A stretch of 64,000 bases of DNA from Deinococcus aquatilis DSM 23025 (lineage in GTDB: Bacteria; Deinococcota; Deinococci; Deinococcales; Deinococcaceae): contig NZ_KB899695.1 of the NCBI RefSeq assembly GCF_000378445.1, forward strand, positions 186,001-250,000, given 5' to 3'. Made by a program: the position numbers and the translations under genes. The notes under the pieces were generated by a model, which did no database searches, was not told the DNA's origin, and saw only the letters and a list, made by a program, of their open reading frames with translations. This document shows positions 42,751 through 51,579 of the stretch, in pieces (position 1 is the first letter of the stretch; each line of letters begins with the position of its first letter).

Positions 42751-43041
42751 ACCTCGGTACTGAATCCGGGCCAGAACCACCGATCTGCCCAACTGGTAAG
42801 TACCGATGTGATATAGATTTCCCAACCTTGCTTGCACAATCCAGCCTGACTTCGTGAAGTGGTGTCGTACGGAACGACCGATCTGTTGGCCGCGTGCCAG
42901 CCATTCTGTATGGCAGCAGCTTTCACCAGAACAGTTGGAGAGCAGTGGGGTGGTCGGCATCACCTGACCCGTCCTATGAATTGTTGATAGGATCGGTCAT
43001 CTGTTCTTGGGTCATCTACGACCCGTACTGGAGGCTTGAAT
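42751..43041 (+). promoter_or_regulatory. Leader region of the carbohydrate ABC importer
   Basis: 291 bp, AT-richer than its flanks. Three near-identical nonamers occur: ACCGATCTG (42779, 42877) and ACCGATGTG (42802), possible regulator half-sites. GGAGG lies 7 nt before the ATG. I see no open reading frame of note and no sure promoter. Confidence 0.4.
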
Positions 43042-44274
43042 ATGCGAACCCGTCTTGTCCTGACCACTGCCCTGCTGCTGAGTTCTGCCGCCAGCGCCGC
43101 AACGACCACCCTCAATGTCTTCATGGGTAGCCAGCAGCGCCCGGAAATCTTCCAACCACTATTTGACCGCTTTCAGAAGCAAAACCCGAACATTAAAATC
43201 AAGATTGAGACAGGCGGGGCCACCAGTGAGGCGCAGAACCAATACCTGACCACCGTGCTGGCCGCCAAAGACAACACGCTGGATATTTTCCTGATCGATG
43301 TAGTGCGCACGGCCACCTTTGCCGCCGCAGGCTGGGCCGAACCACTGGACGCCTACGTGCCCAACAAAGACGTGTACCTGAAAGCCTTCCTTGCAGGCCC
43401 GGTGAACGCGGCCAGCGTGGGCGGCAAGTTGTACGCCATGCCTGCCTTTACCGACGCACAGTTCCTGTACTACCGCAAGGATTTGCTGGCCAAATACAAC
43501 GCTAAAGTGCCCAAAACGTGGGATGAGTTGGCTGCCACCGCTGCCCGCATTCAGAAGGCCGAGGGCGGCAATTTGCAGGGCTTCAACTTTCAGGGTGCGC
43601 CCATCGAAGGTACGGTCTGCAACTTTCTGGAGATGACCTGGACGGGCGGCGGCAACGTGAGCAACGTGAACAGCCCCGCCGCCAAACAGGGCCTCGGCTT
43701 TCTGGTGAATGCCGTGAAAACCAAACTGGCCCCCGCCGCCAGCAGCGAGATGAAGACCGACGACAGCCGCCAGCAGTTTCAGGCCGGAAACGTGTTGTTC
43801 GGCCTGAACTGGAGCTACGCCTGGGCGCACTTTCAGGGCAACAGCCCCCAGCCCACCAAGGTCAAGGGCGACGTGGGCGTGACCGCTATCCCCGCTTTCG
43901 GCAAAAACAGTACGGCCACCTGTACGGGCGGCTGGGAATGGGCCGTCAGCGCCTATAGCCGCAACAAGGCGGCCAGCGCCAAACTGCTGCAATTTATGGC
44001 AAGCAGCGACGTTCAGAAGGAAATGGCGATCAAGGGCGCTTATCTGCCCATCCGCAAGAGCCTTTACAACGATTCGGGCGTCGTGGCGGCCAACCCTCAC
44101 TTCAAGAGCCTGTTCTCGATTGTTACCAAGGCCCGCCCCCGCCCCATTACGGCCAACTACCCCCGCGTCAGCGAAATCATCCGCAACAATGTTTCGGCAG
44201 CGGTGGCCGGAAGCAAGACTGTGGACGCCGCGCTGAACGAGATGCAGCGGGATCTGGAGCCGTTGCTGAAGTAA
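43042..44274 (+). CDS. ABC importer solute-binding protein, family 1 (sugar type)
   Basis: 410-residue exported binding protein. The signal peptide is MRTRLVLTTALLLSSAASAA. The mature fold is the MalE-like SBP_bac_1 type: LNVFMGSQQRPEIFQPLFDR, then DIFLIDVVRTATFAAAGW, YAMPAFTDAQFLYYRKDLL and GGWEWAVSAYSRNK. It resembles Thermus/Deinococcus trehalose/maltose or glucosylglycerol-type binding proteins. No lipobox Cys is present. Two permease genes follow after 323 bp, but no ATPase, so a shared MalK-type ATPase elsewhere is likely. Confidence 0.87.
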   Translation: MRTRLVLTTALLLSSAASAATTTLNVFMGSQQRPEIFQPLFDRFQKQNPNIKIKIETGGATSEAQNQYLTTVLAAKDNTLDIFLIDVVRTATFAAAGWAEPLDAYVPNKDVYLKAFLAGPVNAASVGGKLYAMPAFTDAQFLYYRKDLLAKYNAKVPKTWDELAATAARIQKAEGGNLQGFNFQGAPIEGTVCNFLEMTWTGGGNVSNVNSPAAKQGLGFLVNAVKTKLAPAASSEMKTDDSRQQFQAGNVLFGLNWSYAWAHFQGNSPQPTKVKGDVGVTAIPAFGKNSTATCTGGWEWAVSAYSRNKAASAKLLQFMASSDVQKEMAIKGAYLPIRKSLYNDSGVVAANPHFKSLFSIVTKARPRPITANYPRVSEIIRNNVSAAVAGSKTVDAALNEMQRDLEPLLK

Positions 44275-44307
44275 GAAGGTGGGTCTGAGAGGGTGTTGTT
44301 CGGGGCT

Positions 44308-44415
44308 GGAAGGTGAACCCCCCCGTTGCCTTGCAACGCCCCCCCTTAAAGGGGAGGACAACGGCTCTGGCGCTCCCTTTAAGGGGGGCTGGCTGTGAAG
44401 CCGACTGGGGGGTTT
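44308..44415 (-). repeat. Composite B+A repeat, copy 3 (inverted)
   Basis: Reverse complement of the layout at 18551-18658 and 46401-46510. The A hairpin is GTTGC-CTT-GCAAC, and the B stem is altered to GGCT-TCAC-AGCC. Confidence 0.8.
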
Positions 44416-44443
44416 ACACGCGGCTTTAATCTGACTTCGCGGG

Positions 44444-44490
44444 CGAACCCCCCCGTTGCTCCGCAACGCCCCCCCTTGAGGGGAGGACAA
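44444..44490 (+). repeat. Family A hairpin repeat, solo copy
   Basis: GTTGC-TCC-GCAAC between C-runs, ending CCTTGAGGGGAGGACAA. It lies 28 bp from the composite. Confidence 0.78.
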
Positions 44491-44597
44491 CTGCCCCCAG
44501 TTTTTGCCCTCAGACCCTCGACTCCTAGACCCTTAGACCCCCTCCCTCTCTAGATCGATTCACCCTCTGATCAAACTGACCAAAGCGAGGTCTGTGC

Positions 44598-45530
44598 ATG
44601 GCTCTCCCCTCTCCATCCACCTCTCAAGGGGCCAAGCCGCGCCGCCTGCGCCGGGAGCCGTCCGAGGGCTGGCTGGCCGTGCTGCTGCTGGCCCCCGCCG
44701 CGCTGCTGCTGTGCGGGGTGCTGCTGTTTCCTATGCTGACCACCCTGCGGGACAGCCTCTTTGTCAATAAATTGACCGAGCCGGGGCTGGGCACGCCGTT
44801 TGTGGGCTTCAAGCAATACGTGCAGATGTTCGGTGATGCCCGGTTTGGGCAGGCCCTGAGAAACACCCTGTTTTTTGGCGTGCTCACGGTGGCCGGATCA
44901 TTTCTGGTGGGCATTCCGATGGCGCTGGCGGCACATACGCCCAGCCGGGTGCGTGGGCTGGCGCGGGTGGCCCTGCTGCTGCCGTGGGCCATGCCTCCGG
45001 TCATCACGGGCCTGATTTTCGCCTGGCTCTTCAACGGTCAATACGGCGTGTTCAACGACCTGCTGGTGCGTGCCCACATCATTCAGGAGCCGCTGCGCTG
45101 GCTGTCTACGCCGGGGCTGGCGGTGGCGGCGATGGTGGTCACGATTGTCTGGAAAACCAGTTCTTTTGTGGCCCTGATCGTGCTGGGCGGCTTGCAGGGC
45201 ATTCCCCGCGAACTCACCGAGGCCGCCGATGTCGACGGAGCCACGCGGGTGCAGTCTTTCTTCCGAATCATTTTGCCCATGCTGGCCCCCAGCCTCGCGG
45301 TGGCCTTCATTTTCCGGTCTATCAGCGCCGTGCAGGTCTTCGATATTCCGTACACCTTCATTCAGCAGGCTCCGGCACAGGGGTTGTTGGAAACCCTGGG
45401 CGTATACATCTACCGCACCTCTATCGAATTTCTGGACTTCGGCTATGCGGCGACCCTGAGTGTGGCCCTCTTTGCCGTCAGTCTGGCCGTGACTGCCGTG
45501 TACGTGCGCTTTGTGCGCGGGGGGGACTGA
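44598..45530 (+). CDS. Sugar ABC importer permease, MalF type
   Basis: 310-residue inner-membrane permease with a cytoplasmic basic N terminus and six helices. The EAA coupling motif is ELTEAADVDGATRVQSFFRI followed by ILPMLAPSLA. LLPWAMPPVITGLIFAWLFN is the typical helix-3 region of MalF-like proteins. It pairs with the permease starting at 45532 (stop and start 1 nt apart). Confidence 0.9.
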   Translation: MALPSPSTSQGAKPRRLRREPSEGWLAVLLLAPAALLLCGVLLFPMLTTLRDSLFVNKLTEPGLGTPFVGFKQYVQMFGDARFGQALRNTLFFGVLTVAGSFLVGIPMALAAHTPSRVRGLARVALLLPWAMPPVITGLIFAWLFNGQYGVFNDLLVRAHIIQEPLRWLSTPGLAVAAMVVTIVWKTSSFVALIVLGGLQGIPRELTEAADVDGATRVQSFFRIILPMLAPSLAVAFIFRSISAVQVFDIPYTFIQQAPAQGLLETLGVYIYRTSIEFLDFGYAATLSVALFAVSLAVTAVYVRFVRGGD

Positions 45531-45531
45531 T

Positions 45532-46377
45532 ATGGAAGACACGCCCCCACGCCTCTCACCGCTGGAACGGGTGGGCCGCTGGCTGGGCCTGACCGCCCTG
45601 ATCCTCGGGGGCTTTTTTCCCTTCCTCTGGATGGTGCTGACCTCCATCAAGACCGAAGGCGAATTGCAGAAATTCCCGGTGCAATACCTGCCGGGAACAC
45701 TGAATTTTGCCAATTACGCGCAGGTGTTTACCGAGCAGCCCTTTGCCCGCTTTTTCTTCAATTCCCTGACCGTCAGCCTGCTGAGTACCGTGCTGGCAAT
45801 CGTGGTGGCCGCGCCCGCCGCCTACGCCCTGTCTCGCCTGAATATCCGGGGCCGGGGCGTGCTGCTGACCGTGGTGGTGGCCTTTTCCATGTTTCCGGTG
45901 GTCAGCCTGCTGGTGCCGCTGTTCCGGCTGATGCGCGGCGCGTCGCTGCTCAATTCGTATCCGGCGCTGATTTTGCCGTATGCGGCCCTCAGCCTGCCCG
46001 TGGCTATCCTGACGCTGGTGGCTTTCTTCAGTTCCATTCCCCGCGATCTGGAAGCGGCGGCGATGGTGGACGGTTCCAGCCGTCTGGGTGCGCTGACCCG
46101 CGTGGTGCTGCCCCTGTCAGCCCCCGGCGTGGTCACGGCGGCGCTGCTGGTCTTCGTGAATTCCTGGAATGAATTTCTGCTGGCCCTCAGCTTCAATACC
46201 CGCCTGAGTATGCGAACCGTGTCGGTGGGCGTCACGCTGTATCAGGGCGAATTTGCTTTCCCGTGGCCGCTGATCGCTGCCGCCGTGGTCATTGCCACCG
46301 TGCCCATCGTCATTCTGATCGCCGTGTTCCAGAAACGCTTTGTGGCCGGACTGACGGCGGGCGGGGTGAAGGCGTGA
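45532..46377 (+). CDS. Sugar ABC importer permease, MalG type
   Basis: 281-residue partner permease. The MalG-like N terminus has FFPFLWMVLTSIKTEGEL. The EAA loop is DLEAAAMVDGSSRLGALTRV followed by VLPLSAPGVV. Start 45532 follows the MalF-type stop by 1 nt. An in-frame ATG 7 codons upstream overlaps the previous gene and is less likely. No ATPase gene follows. Confidence 0.9.
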   Translation: MEDTPPRLSPLERVGRWLGLTALILGGFFPFLWMVLTSIKTEGELQKFPVQYLPGTLNFANYAQVFTEQPFARFFFNSLTVSLLSTVLAIVVAAPAAYALSRLNIRGRGVLLTVVVAFSMFPVVSLLVPLFRLMRGASLLNSYPALILPYAALSLPVAILTLVAFFSSIPRDLEAAAMVDGSSRLGALTRVVLPLSAPGVVTAALLVFVNSWNEFLLALSFNTRLSMRTVSVGVTLYQGEFAFPWPLIAAAVVIATVPIVILIAVFQKRFVAGLTAGGVKA

Positions 46378-46400
46378 GAATTCAAGCTGAGATTCCGTGT

Positions 46401-46510
46401 AAACCCCCCAGTCTGCTTCGCAGCCAGCCCCCCTTAAAGGGGAGCGCAAGAGCAGTTGTCCTCCCCTCAAGGGGGGGCGTTGCGCCAGCAACGGGGGGGT
46501 TCACCTTCCA
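46401..46510 (+). repeat. Composite B+A repeat, copy 2
   Basis: Same order as 18551-18658. It ends 32 nt before the ATG of the flavin monooxygenase gene, the same distance as copy 1 from its downstream gene, and separates two co-directional genes. Confidence 0.82.
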
Positions 46511-46542
46511 CCGCCAAACTCCTCACTGACCGAGGTTTTCAA

Positions 46543-47670
46543 ATGCCCAACCCTTCCCAGTCCGAATTCCTGTGGTTCCTGCAACTCTCCCGCGACGGCG
46601 AGTACATCGGCACCCGCGAAAAGCCGCCGCGTAAGCCCACCCTGCCCTACATTTCCAGTCTGATCGAAACGGCGGGCGAGGCAGGATTCGACGCCCTGCT
46701 GACCGCCACCAACTACCACTCCGAGCATGAAAACTACACGGCGGCGGTGGCGGCCCTGGCCCGCACGGCGGCCACCGATCCGGCCCTGCTGATCGCGGTG
46801 CGGCCCGGTATGTTTCACCCGGCGATGTACGCCAAGATGCTGGCAACGCTGCAAAACCTGTTTCCGGGACGGGTGCGCCTGAACATCGTGACCGGAAGCA
46901 GCCCCGCCGAAAATGCCATGTACGGCGACAACGAGGATCACGCCCGCCGCTACGAGCGCACCCGCGAATTCATGACCATCCTGCGCCAACTCTGGACGCA
47001 GCCGCCGCCCCAATCGTTCAAATCCGAGCTGTATTCCTTTGACAAGGCCGTGCTGGACCCCGCCCCCGTGCAGCCCATTCCGCTGTATTTTGGCGGCGCA
47101 TCCCCGGTGGCCCAGCAGATCGCCGCTGATCTGGCCGACGTGTACCTGATGTGGGGCGAGCGCGAAGACATGCTGGCCGAGCGGTTGAGCCAGATGCGGG
47201 CGCTGGAAGAACAGACCGGACGGAAGCTGCGCTACGGCCTGCGAACCCACGTCATCGTGCGCGAAACCGAGGCCGAGGCCCACGCCGCCGCCGAACGCCT
47301 GATCAGCCGGGTCGATCCAGCGGTACGGGCGGCGTTTGTGGCAAGTTATGCCCATGTAGACGGCGTGGGGCAGCAGCGCCAGATAGAAATGCTGTCGGGT
47401 GTGGGGGCCGATCTGATGGTGGAACCGGGCCTGTGGGCGGGCGTGGGCATGGCCCGCAGCGGCGTCGGCGTGGCCCTGATCGGCAGCCCCGAACAGGTGG
47501 CCGCCAAAATCCGGCGCTACGAGGAAATGGGCTTCAGCTCCTTTATTTTCAGCGGTTATCCGCATCTGGAAGAATCCCGGCGCTTTGGCGAACTGGTGAT
47601 GCCGCTCCTGAAGGGCAGGGCCGAAGAATTGCGCGTGATCCACAGCGACGAGGTTGCACCTGTAGCGTAG
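46543..47670 (+). CDS. LLM-class flavin-dependent monooxygenase (SsuD-like)
   Basis: 375-residue FMNH2-dependent monooxygenase of the bacterial luciferase fold. LWFLQLSRDGEYIGTREKPP corresponds to the alkanesulfonate monooxygenase N terminus (FW...GDGRYLGT), and RLNIVTGSSPAENAMYGDN and GFSSFIFSGYPHLEESRRFG are also SsuD-like. The likely role is desulfonation of alkanesulfonates or oxidation of a related substrate; the matching SsuBC-type importer is at the far left of the window. The frame runs upstream through the repeat, so ATG 46543 with GAGG 8 nt before it is chosen. Confidence 0.84.
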   Translation: MPNPSQSEFLWFLQLSRDGEYIGTREKPPRKPTLPYISSLIETAGEAGFDALLTATNYHSEHENYTAAVAALARTAATDPALLIAVRPGMFHPAMYAKMLATLQNLFPGRVRLNIVTGSSPAENAMYGDNEDHARRYERTREFMTILRQLWTQPPPQSFKSELYSFDKAVLDPAPVQPIPLYFGGASPVAQQIAADLADVYLMWGEREDMLAERLSQMRALEEQTGRKLRYGLRTHVIVRETEAEAHAAAERLISRVDPAVRAAFVASYAHVDGVGQQRQIEMLSGVGADLMVEPGLWAGVGMARSGVGVALIGSPEQVAAKIRRYEEMGFSSFIFSGYPHLEESRRFGELVMPLLKGRAEELRVIHSDEVAPVA

Positions 47671-47683
47671 GAAGACTGGCAGC

Positions 47684-47720
47684 AAAGACGGCGGAGGCAA
47701 AGGCTTCCGCCTTCTTTTTG
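47684..47720 (+). terminator. Terminator after the SsuD-like gene
   Basis: AAGACGGCGGAGGC pairs with GCTTCCGCCTTCTT (one mismatch and one G.U) around a 3-nt loop, followed by TTTTTGG. Confidence 0.72.
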
Positions 47721-47735
47721 GCTTTCCAGACTGCC

Positions 47736-47764
47736 TTGCATTTACTTAGACGCCGTACTAATAT
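47736..47764 (+). promoter_or_regulatory. Sigma70-like promoter for the nucleoside importer operon
   Basis: TTGCAT, exact 17-bp spacer, TAATAT. It predicts a leader of about 180 nt before the ATPase gene. Confidence 0.55.
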
Positions 47765-47866
47765 GCGAAACAAATCACAATTTTAAGCACTGGACGGCCC
47801 GACTGAACCGAAGTGATCTGACCTGACCCGCGCAGAGTGCAAAGCAGTCAGGATAGGCTCTGGCCT

Positions 47867-47953
47867 ATGAGCGTTGCATGCTTTTCGGCTCTGGCCCGCG
47901 TGAATGATGTCCTGCCCACCACTCCGCCCTCTCCCCTTCTTTCTGGACGGTGA
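47867..47953 (+). CDS. Possible 28-codon leader ORF coupled to the nucleoside ABC ATPase
   Basis: ATG 7 nt after TAGGCT, reading MSVACFSALARVNDVL and ending TGA in a GTGA overlap with the GTG at 47950. It is not a recognised peptide. The precise overlap and its own leaderless -10 box are the only support, so this may be chance. Confidence 0.3.
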   Translation: MSVACFSALARVNDVLPTTPPSPLLSGR

Positions 47954-49512
47954 CTGTGACCCAGACAACGCAACCTCCTTCCCCGCCTGCGCTGCGGCTG
48001 CGCGGCATCACCAAGCGGTTTCCCGGCGTGGTCGCCAACGACAGCGTAGACCTGACCGTAGATGCGGGCGAGGTTCTGGCCCTGCTGGGCGAAAACGGTG
48101 CGGGCAAAAGCACGCTGATTTCTATTCTGTACGGCCTGTATCAACCCGATGAGGGCACGGTGGAATTGCGCGGCCAGCCCGTGCGCGTGACCAGTCCGGC
48201 GCAGGCGTTGCGGCTGGGCATTGGCCTTGTGCCGCAGCATCCGCTGCTTGTGGCGCGGCATACGGTGGCCGAAAACCTCGCCCTCGGCGGAGGCAGCGGC
48301 CTGTTTCCGGCGCGGGGAGTGGCGGGGCGGGTGCGCGAACTGTCGGGCAAATACGGTCTGGAGGTGAATCCGCAGGCCCGCGTGTCCGACCTTTCGCCGG
48401 GAGAAAAACAGCGCGTAGAAATCGTGCGGGCGCTGATGCGGGGAGCGCAGGTGCTGATTCTGGATGAGCCGACCAGCGTGCTGACTCCGCAGGAAGCCGA
48501 CGCCCTGTTCCGCGTGATGCGCGAACTGAAGGCCGATGGCCGCAGCCTGATTTTTATTTCTCATAAGCTGGATGAGGTGCTGGCGGTGGCTGACCGCGTA
48601 ACGGTGCTGAGGCGCGGCAAGGTGGTGGGCGGACGCAACACGGCGGGCGCGACCCGCGAGGACTTGGCCGAGATGATGGTGGGCCGCAGCGTGGACTTTA
48701 CCCGCAAACGCACGGACAGCGCAAAATCAGAAACGCCGCTGCTGACGGTGCGGAACCTGACGGCGCTGGGGGCACGCGGCCTGCCTGCCCTGCGCGGCGT
48801 AAGCTTCGATCTGCACGAGGGCGAGGTGCTGGGCGTGGCCGGAATCGCGGGCAACGGCCAGAGCGAGCTGGTGGAAGTGCTGGCCGGACTGCATGCCTCG
48901 GCGGGAGAGCTGACGCTGGCAGGCCAACTCCTGACCGGAAACGCCGAGGAACGCTTTCGCGGCGGCGTGGCCCACATCCCCGAAGACCGAATTCATTCCG
49001 GCACCGTGCCCACCATGACGGTGGCCGAAAATCTGGCCCTGCGCGACTATGCGCGTGCGCCGCTGGCCCGTGGGCTGGCCCGCGACCTCGCCGCCACCGA
49101 TACGCGGGCGCGGCAGGACGTGGAACATTACGCCGTCGCCACCCCCAGCATTCATACCCCCAGCCGACTGCTCAGCGGCGGCAACATCCAGAAACTGATT
49201 CTGGCGCGGGAACTGAACGGCTCGCCCAAGCTGATCCTGGCAGTACACCCCACCTATGGGCTGGACATCGGAGCCACCGATCAGGTTCACCGCGTGCTGC
49301 TGGAGCGTACTGAGGGCGGCGCGGGCGTGCTGCTGGTCAGTGAAGATCTGGATGAACTGCTGAGCCTGTCTGACCGGATCGGCGTGATGGTGGGCGGAGA
49401 ACTGCGCGGGCCGTTTCCGGTGGCCGAGGTGACGCGGGAATCGCTGGGAATGATCATGGGCGGGGCACATCCGACGGTTGTTGCTGGTGCCGATCAGGGC
49501 GTGGTGGCATGA
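47950..49512 (+). CDS. Nucleoside ABC importer ATPase, double ABC domain
   Basis: 520-residue fusion of two ABC domains, as in BMP-type nucleoside importers (and RbsA). The first domain is complete: LLGENGAGKSTLISILYG, LSPGEKQRVEIVRALM, LILDEPTSVL. The second has a degenerate P-loop (AGIAGNGQSELVEVL), LLSGGNIQKLILARE, and VHPTYGLD in place of a DEPT Walker B. That is typical of this family and implies one active site. GTG start; the stop overlaps the first permease (ATGA). It works with the two permeases and probably the BMP protein at 55.9-57.1 kb. Confidence 0.88.
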   Translation: MTVTQTTQPPSPPALRLRGITKRFPGVVANDSVDLTVDAGEVLALLGENGAGKSTLISILYGLYQPDEGTVELRGQPVRVTSPAQALRLGIGLVPQHPLLVARHTVAENLALGGGSGLFPARGVAGRVRELSGKYGLEVNPQARVSDLSPGEKQRVEIVRALMRGAQVLILDEPTSVLTPQEADALFRVMRELKADGRSLIFISHKLDEVLAVADRVTVLRRGKVVGGRNTAGATREDLAEMMVGRSVDFTRKRTDSAKSETPLLTVRNLTALGARGLPALRGVSFDLHEGEVLGVAGIAGNGQSELVEVLAGLHASAGELTLAGQLLTGNAEERFRGGVAHIPEDRIHSGTVPTMTVAENLALRDYARAPLARGLARDLAATDTRARQDVEHYAVATPSIHTPSRLLSGGNIQKLILARELNGSPKLILAVHPTYGLDIGATDQVHRVLLERTEGGAGVLLVSEDLDELLSLSDRIGVMVGGELRGPFPVAEVTRESLGMIMGGAHPTVVAGADQGVVA

Positions 49513-50600
49513 GGTTCACGGCTCTGTCTGCCCCCTCTGCCGCCCGCGCCGCGTGGGTCACGTTGGCTGCCGTGGTGGTAGCGCTCCTGCTGTGTGCCCT
49601 GATTTTCTTCTTTTACGGCGTCAGCCCCGGCACGGTGTACGGCACCATGCTTCGCGGCACGCTGGGCGATTCCACCGGACTGGCCGAAGTCGCCCGCCGC
49701 ACCATTCCGCTCCTGCTGATCGGCTCGGGGCTGGCGCTGGCCTTCCGCGCCCAGTTTTTCAATATCGGGGCAGAAGGACAGTTGCTGTTGGGAGCGGTAT
49801 TCGCGGCGGGAACGGGGCTGTTTGTGCCGCTACCAGGGCCGCTGCTGCTGCCCGCCATGTTTATCATGGGCGCAGTGGGGGGCGGGCTGTGGGCCGGAAT
49901 CGCCGCGTGGCTGCGCCGCCTGAACGTCAACGAGATTCTGAGTACCCTGATGCTGAATTACATCGCCGTGGCCGTGGTGACTTACCTGATTGCCGGACCG
50001 TGGAAGGGCAAGGACGTGCGCGGCTACATCTACACCGACCTTATTCCAGAGCGCGGATTTCTGTCCGTCGTACCCGGCACGCAGGTGCATTGGCCCACGC
50101 TGGTGCTGGGCGTGGCGGGCGCACTGGCGCTGCAATGGGTCCTCAGCCGCTCGACGTTCGGCTACGCCCTGCGCGTGGTGGGCGAAAACCCCGGCGCGGC
50201 GCGGTATGCGGGCCTCAGCGCGGGCCGGGTGGCAACCACGGTGGCCCTGATCACGGGCGGCATGGCAGGTCTGGCGGGCGCGGGCGAGGTGGCAGGCATT
50301 CATCACCGCCTGCTGGAAGCCGGACAGATCAGCCTCGGCTACGGCTTTACCGCCGTGATCGTGGCGTGGTTGGCACGCGGCAACCCGGCCCTGTGCCTGA
50401 TCACCGCGCCCGTGATGGCGATTATTCTGGCGGGCGGCGACCTGCTCAAAATTGACCTGAACATGCCCTTCCGGGTCGTAGACGTTTTCAGCGGCGTCAT
50501 CTTGCTGTGCCTGATCAGCTCCGAGGTCTTTGTTCGGAACCGGGTAACGTGGGGAAACGGGCAGGCAAAAGACAACACAGGGAGCAAAGCCAATGGATAA
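49509..50600 (+). CDS. Nucleoside ABC importer permease 1
   Basis: 363-residue membrane protein of the BPD_transp_2 type (YufP/NupP-like). About nine helices; conserved GSGLALAFRAQFFNIGAEGQ and RVVGENPGAARYAGLSAGRV mark this permease class. Overlaps the ATPase stop by 4 nt and the next permease by 8 nt, so the three genes form one operon. Confidence 0.87.
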   Translation: MRFTALSAPSAARAAWVTLAAVVVALLLCALIFFFYGVSPGTVYGTMLRGTLGDSTGLAEVARRTIPLLLIGSGLALAFRAQFFNIGAEGQLLLGAVFAAGTGLFVPLPGPLLLPAMFIMGAVGGGLWAGIAAWLRRLNVNEILSTLMLNYIAVAVVTYLIAGPWKGKDVRGYIYTDLIPERGFLSVVPGTQVHWPTLVLGVAGALALQWVLSRSTFGYALRVVGENPGAARYAGLSAGRVATTVALITGGMAGLAGAGEVAGIHHRLLEAGQISLGYGFTAVIVAWLARGNPALCLITAPVMAIILAGGDLLKIDLNMPFRVVDVFSGVILLCLISSEVFVRNRVTWGNGQAKDNTGSKANG

Positions 50601-51483
50601 CGTGTTCGTAGAAGCCCTGGTGCGGGCGCTGGCCGTGGGCACGCCGCTGCTGCTGGCAAGCCTCGGCGCAATCCTGAACGAGCGGGGCGGCGTGGTGAAT
50701 CTGGGCGTGGAAGGCATGATGGCGGTGGGGGCGTTGGCCGCCTTCGCGGTGGCGGTTGCGCCGGGTGGAAACCTGTGGGTGGCGGTGCTGGCAGCTATGG
50801 CGGCGGGCGCACTCTTGGCCTCGCTGCACGCTTTTGCCACCGTGACCTTGCGGGCCAATCAGTTTGTGAGCGGGCTGGCGCTGGCGCTGCTGGGCACTGG
50901 CGCGGCGGGTCTGCTGGGCAAGCGGTACGAGGGAGCGCCCCTGTTCAACAAGGTGCCCGACTGGAATCTGGCCGGATTCGTCATCAGCCCATTTACCGTC
51001 TTTGCGCTGCTGCTGGCCGCTGCATTGGCCTTTTATCTGAATTCCACCCGCTCTGGCCTGACGCTGCGTTCGGTAGGAGAAAACCCCGCCGCCGCCGACG
51101 TGTTGGGCGTGAACGTGGGCCGGGTACGCTACGCTGCTGTGTTGGCCGGAGGCGCACTGGCAGGCATCGCCGGAGCCTTCCTGACCCTCAGCTACCGCGC
51201 ATCGTGGGCCGACAACACCACGGCGGGGCTGGGCTGGATCGCCGTGGCACTGGTGATTTTTGTGGGCTGGCGGCCCCTGCGGGCCATCCTGGGAGCCTTA
51301 TTTTTTGGCGTGCTGTACTACCTGCAATTCCGGCTTCAGGGCAACAGCCCCATTCCCACAGAGGTTTTTTCGGCCATGCCCTTTGTGCTGGTGCTGGTGG
51401 TGCTGGCACTGGCGGGCCTGCGCGGACAACAGGGAGACGCTCCGGCGGGACTGGGGCGGGCGTATGTGCGGGGAGAAAGGTAG
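50593..51483 (+). CDS. Nucleoside ABC importer permease 2
   Basis: 296-residue BPD_transp_2 permease (YufQ/NupQ-like), starting with ALVRALAVGTPLLLASLGAI and carrying ERGGVVNLGVEGMMAVGALA and RSVGENPAAADVLGVNVGRV. It forms a heterodimer with permease 1. The transcript ends at a large inverted repeat 28 bp downstream. The binding-protein gene is not in this operon but 4.4 kb away in the opposite orientation. Confidence 0.88.
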   Translation: MDNVFVEALVRALAVGTPLLLASLGAILNERGGVVNLGVEGMMAVGALAAFAVAVAPGGNLWVAVLAAMAAGALLASLHAFATVTLRANQFVSGLALALLGTGAAGLLGKRYEGAPLFNKVPDWNLAGFVISPFTVFALLLAAALAFYLNSTRSGLTLRSVGENPAAADVLGVNVGRVRYAAVLAGGALAGIAGAFLTLSYRASWADNTTAGLGWIAVALVIFVGWRPLRAILGALFFGVLYYLQFRLQGNSPIPTEVFSAMPFVLVLVVLALAGLRGQQGDAPAGLGRAYVRGER

Positions 51484-51511
51484 GAGAAAAATAGGAGCCA
51501 GATCGTAGATC

Positions 51512-51560
51512 GTAGAACGTGGATCGTGGGGCAGAAGCCAAACCACGATCCACGTTCTAC
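51512..51560. repeat. 18-bp perfect inverted repeat of heptad units
   Basis: GTAGAACGTGGATCGTGG and its exact complement flank a 13-nt loop between the convergent nucleoside permease and msrQ genes. It is built from AACGTGG/ATCGTGG heptads and is followed by CCACTNA units that enter the msrQ 3' end. It could double as a bidirectional terminator (ACTCTTTTCC follows). Confidence 0.82.
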
Positions 51561-51579
51561 ACTCTTTTCCTACTCACCA

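Larger units (their letters stand above)
44275..44597. other. Intergenic region filled by repeats
   Basis: 323 bp between the binding protein and the first permease. It contains an inverted composite repeat (44308-44415), a solo family A copy (44444-44490) and a pyrimidine-rich AGACCC/TAGACCC stretch (44512-44542). A hairpin cluster here could lower permease expression relative to the binding protein (inference). Confidence 0.65.

Noticed and set aside
46456..46542. N-terminal 29-residue extension of the SsuD-like monooxygenase
   Set aside because: It reads through the composite repeat; the ATG at 46543 has a ribosome-binding site and matches the family start.
47765..47949. Purine riboswitch in the nucleoside importer leader
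   Set aside because: I could not find the conserved purine-aptamer loop sequences or a three-way-junction pattern; left as an unassigned leader.
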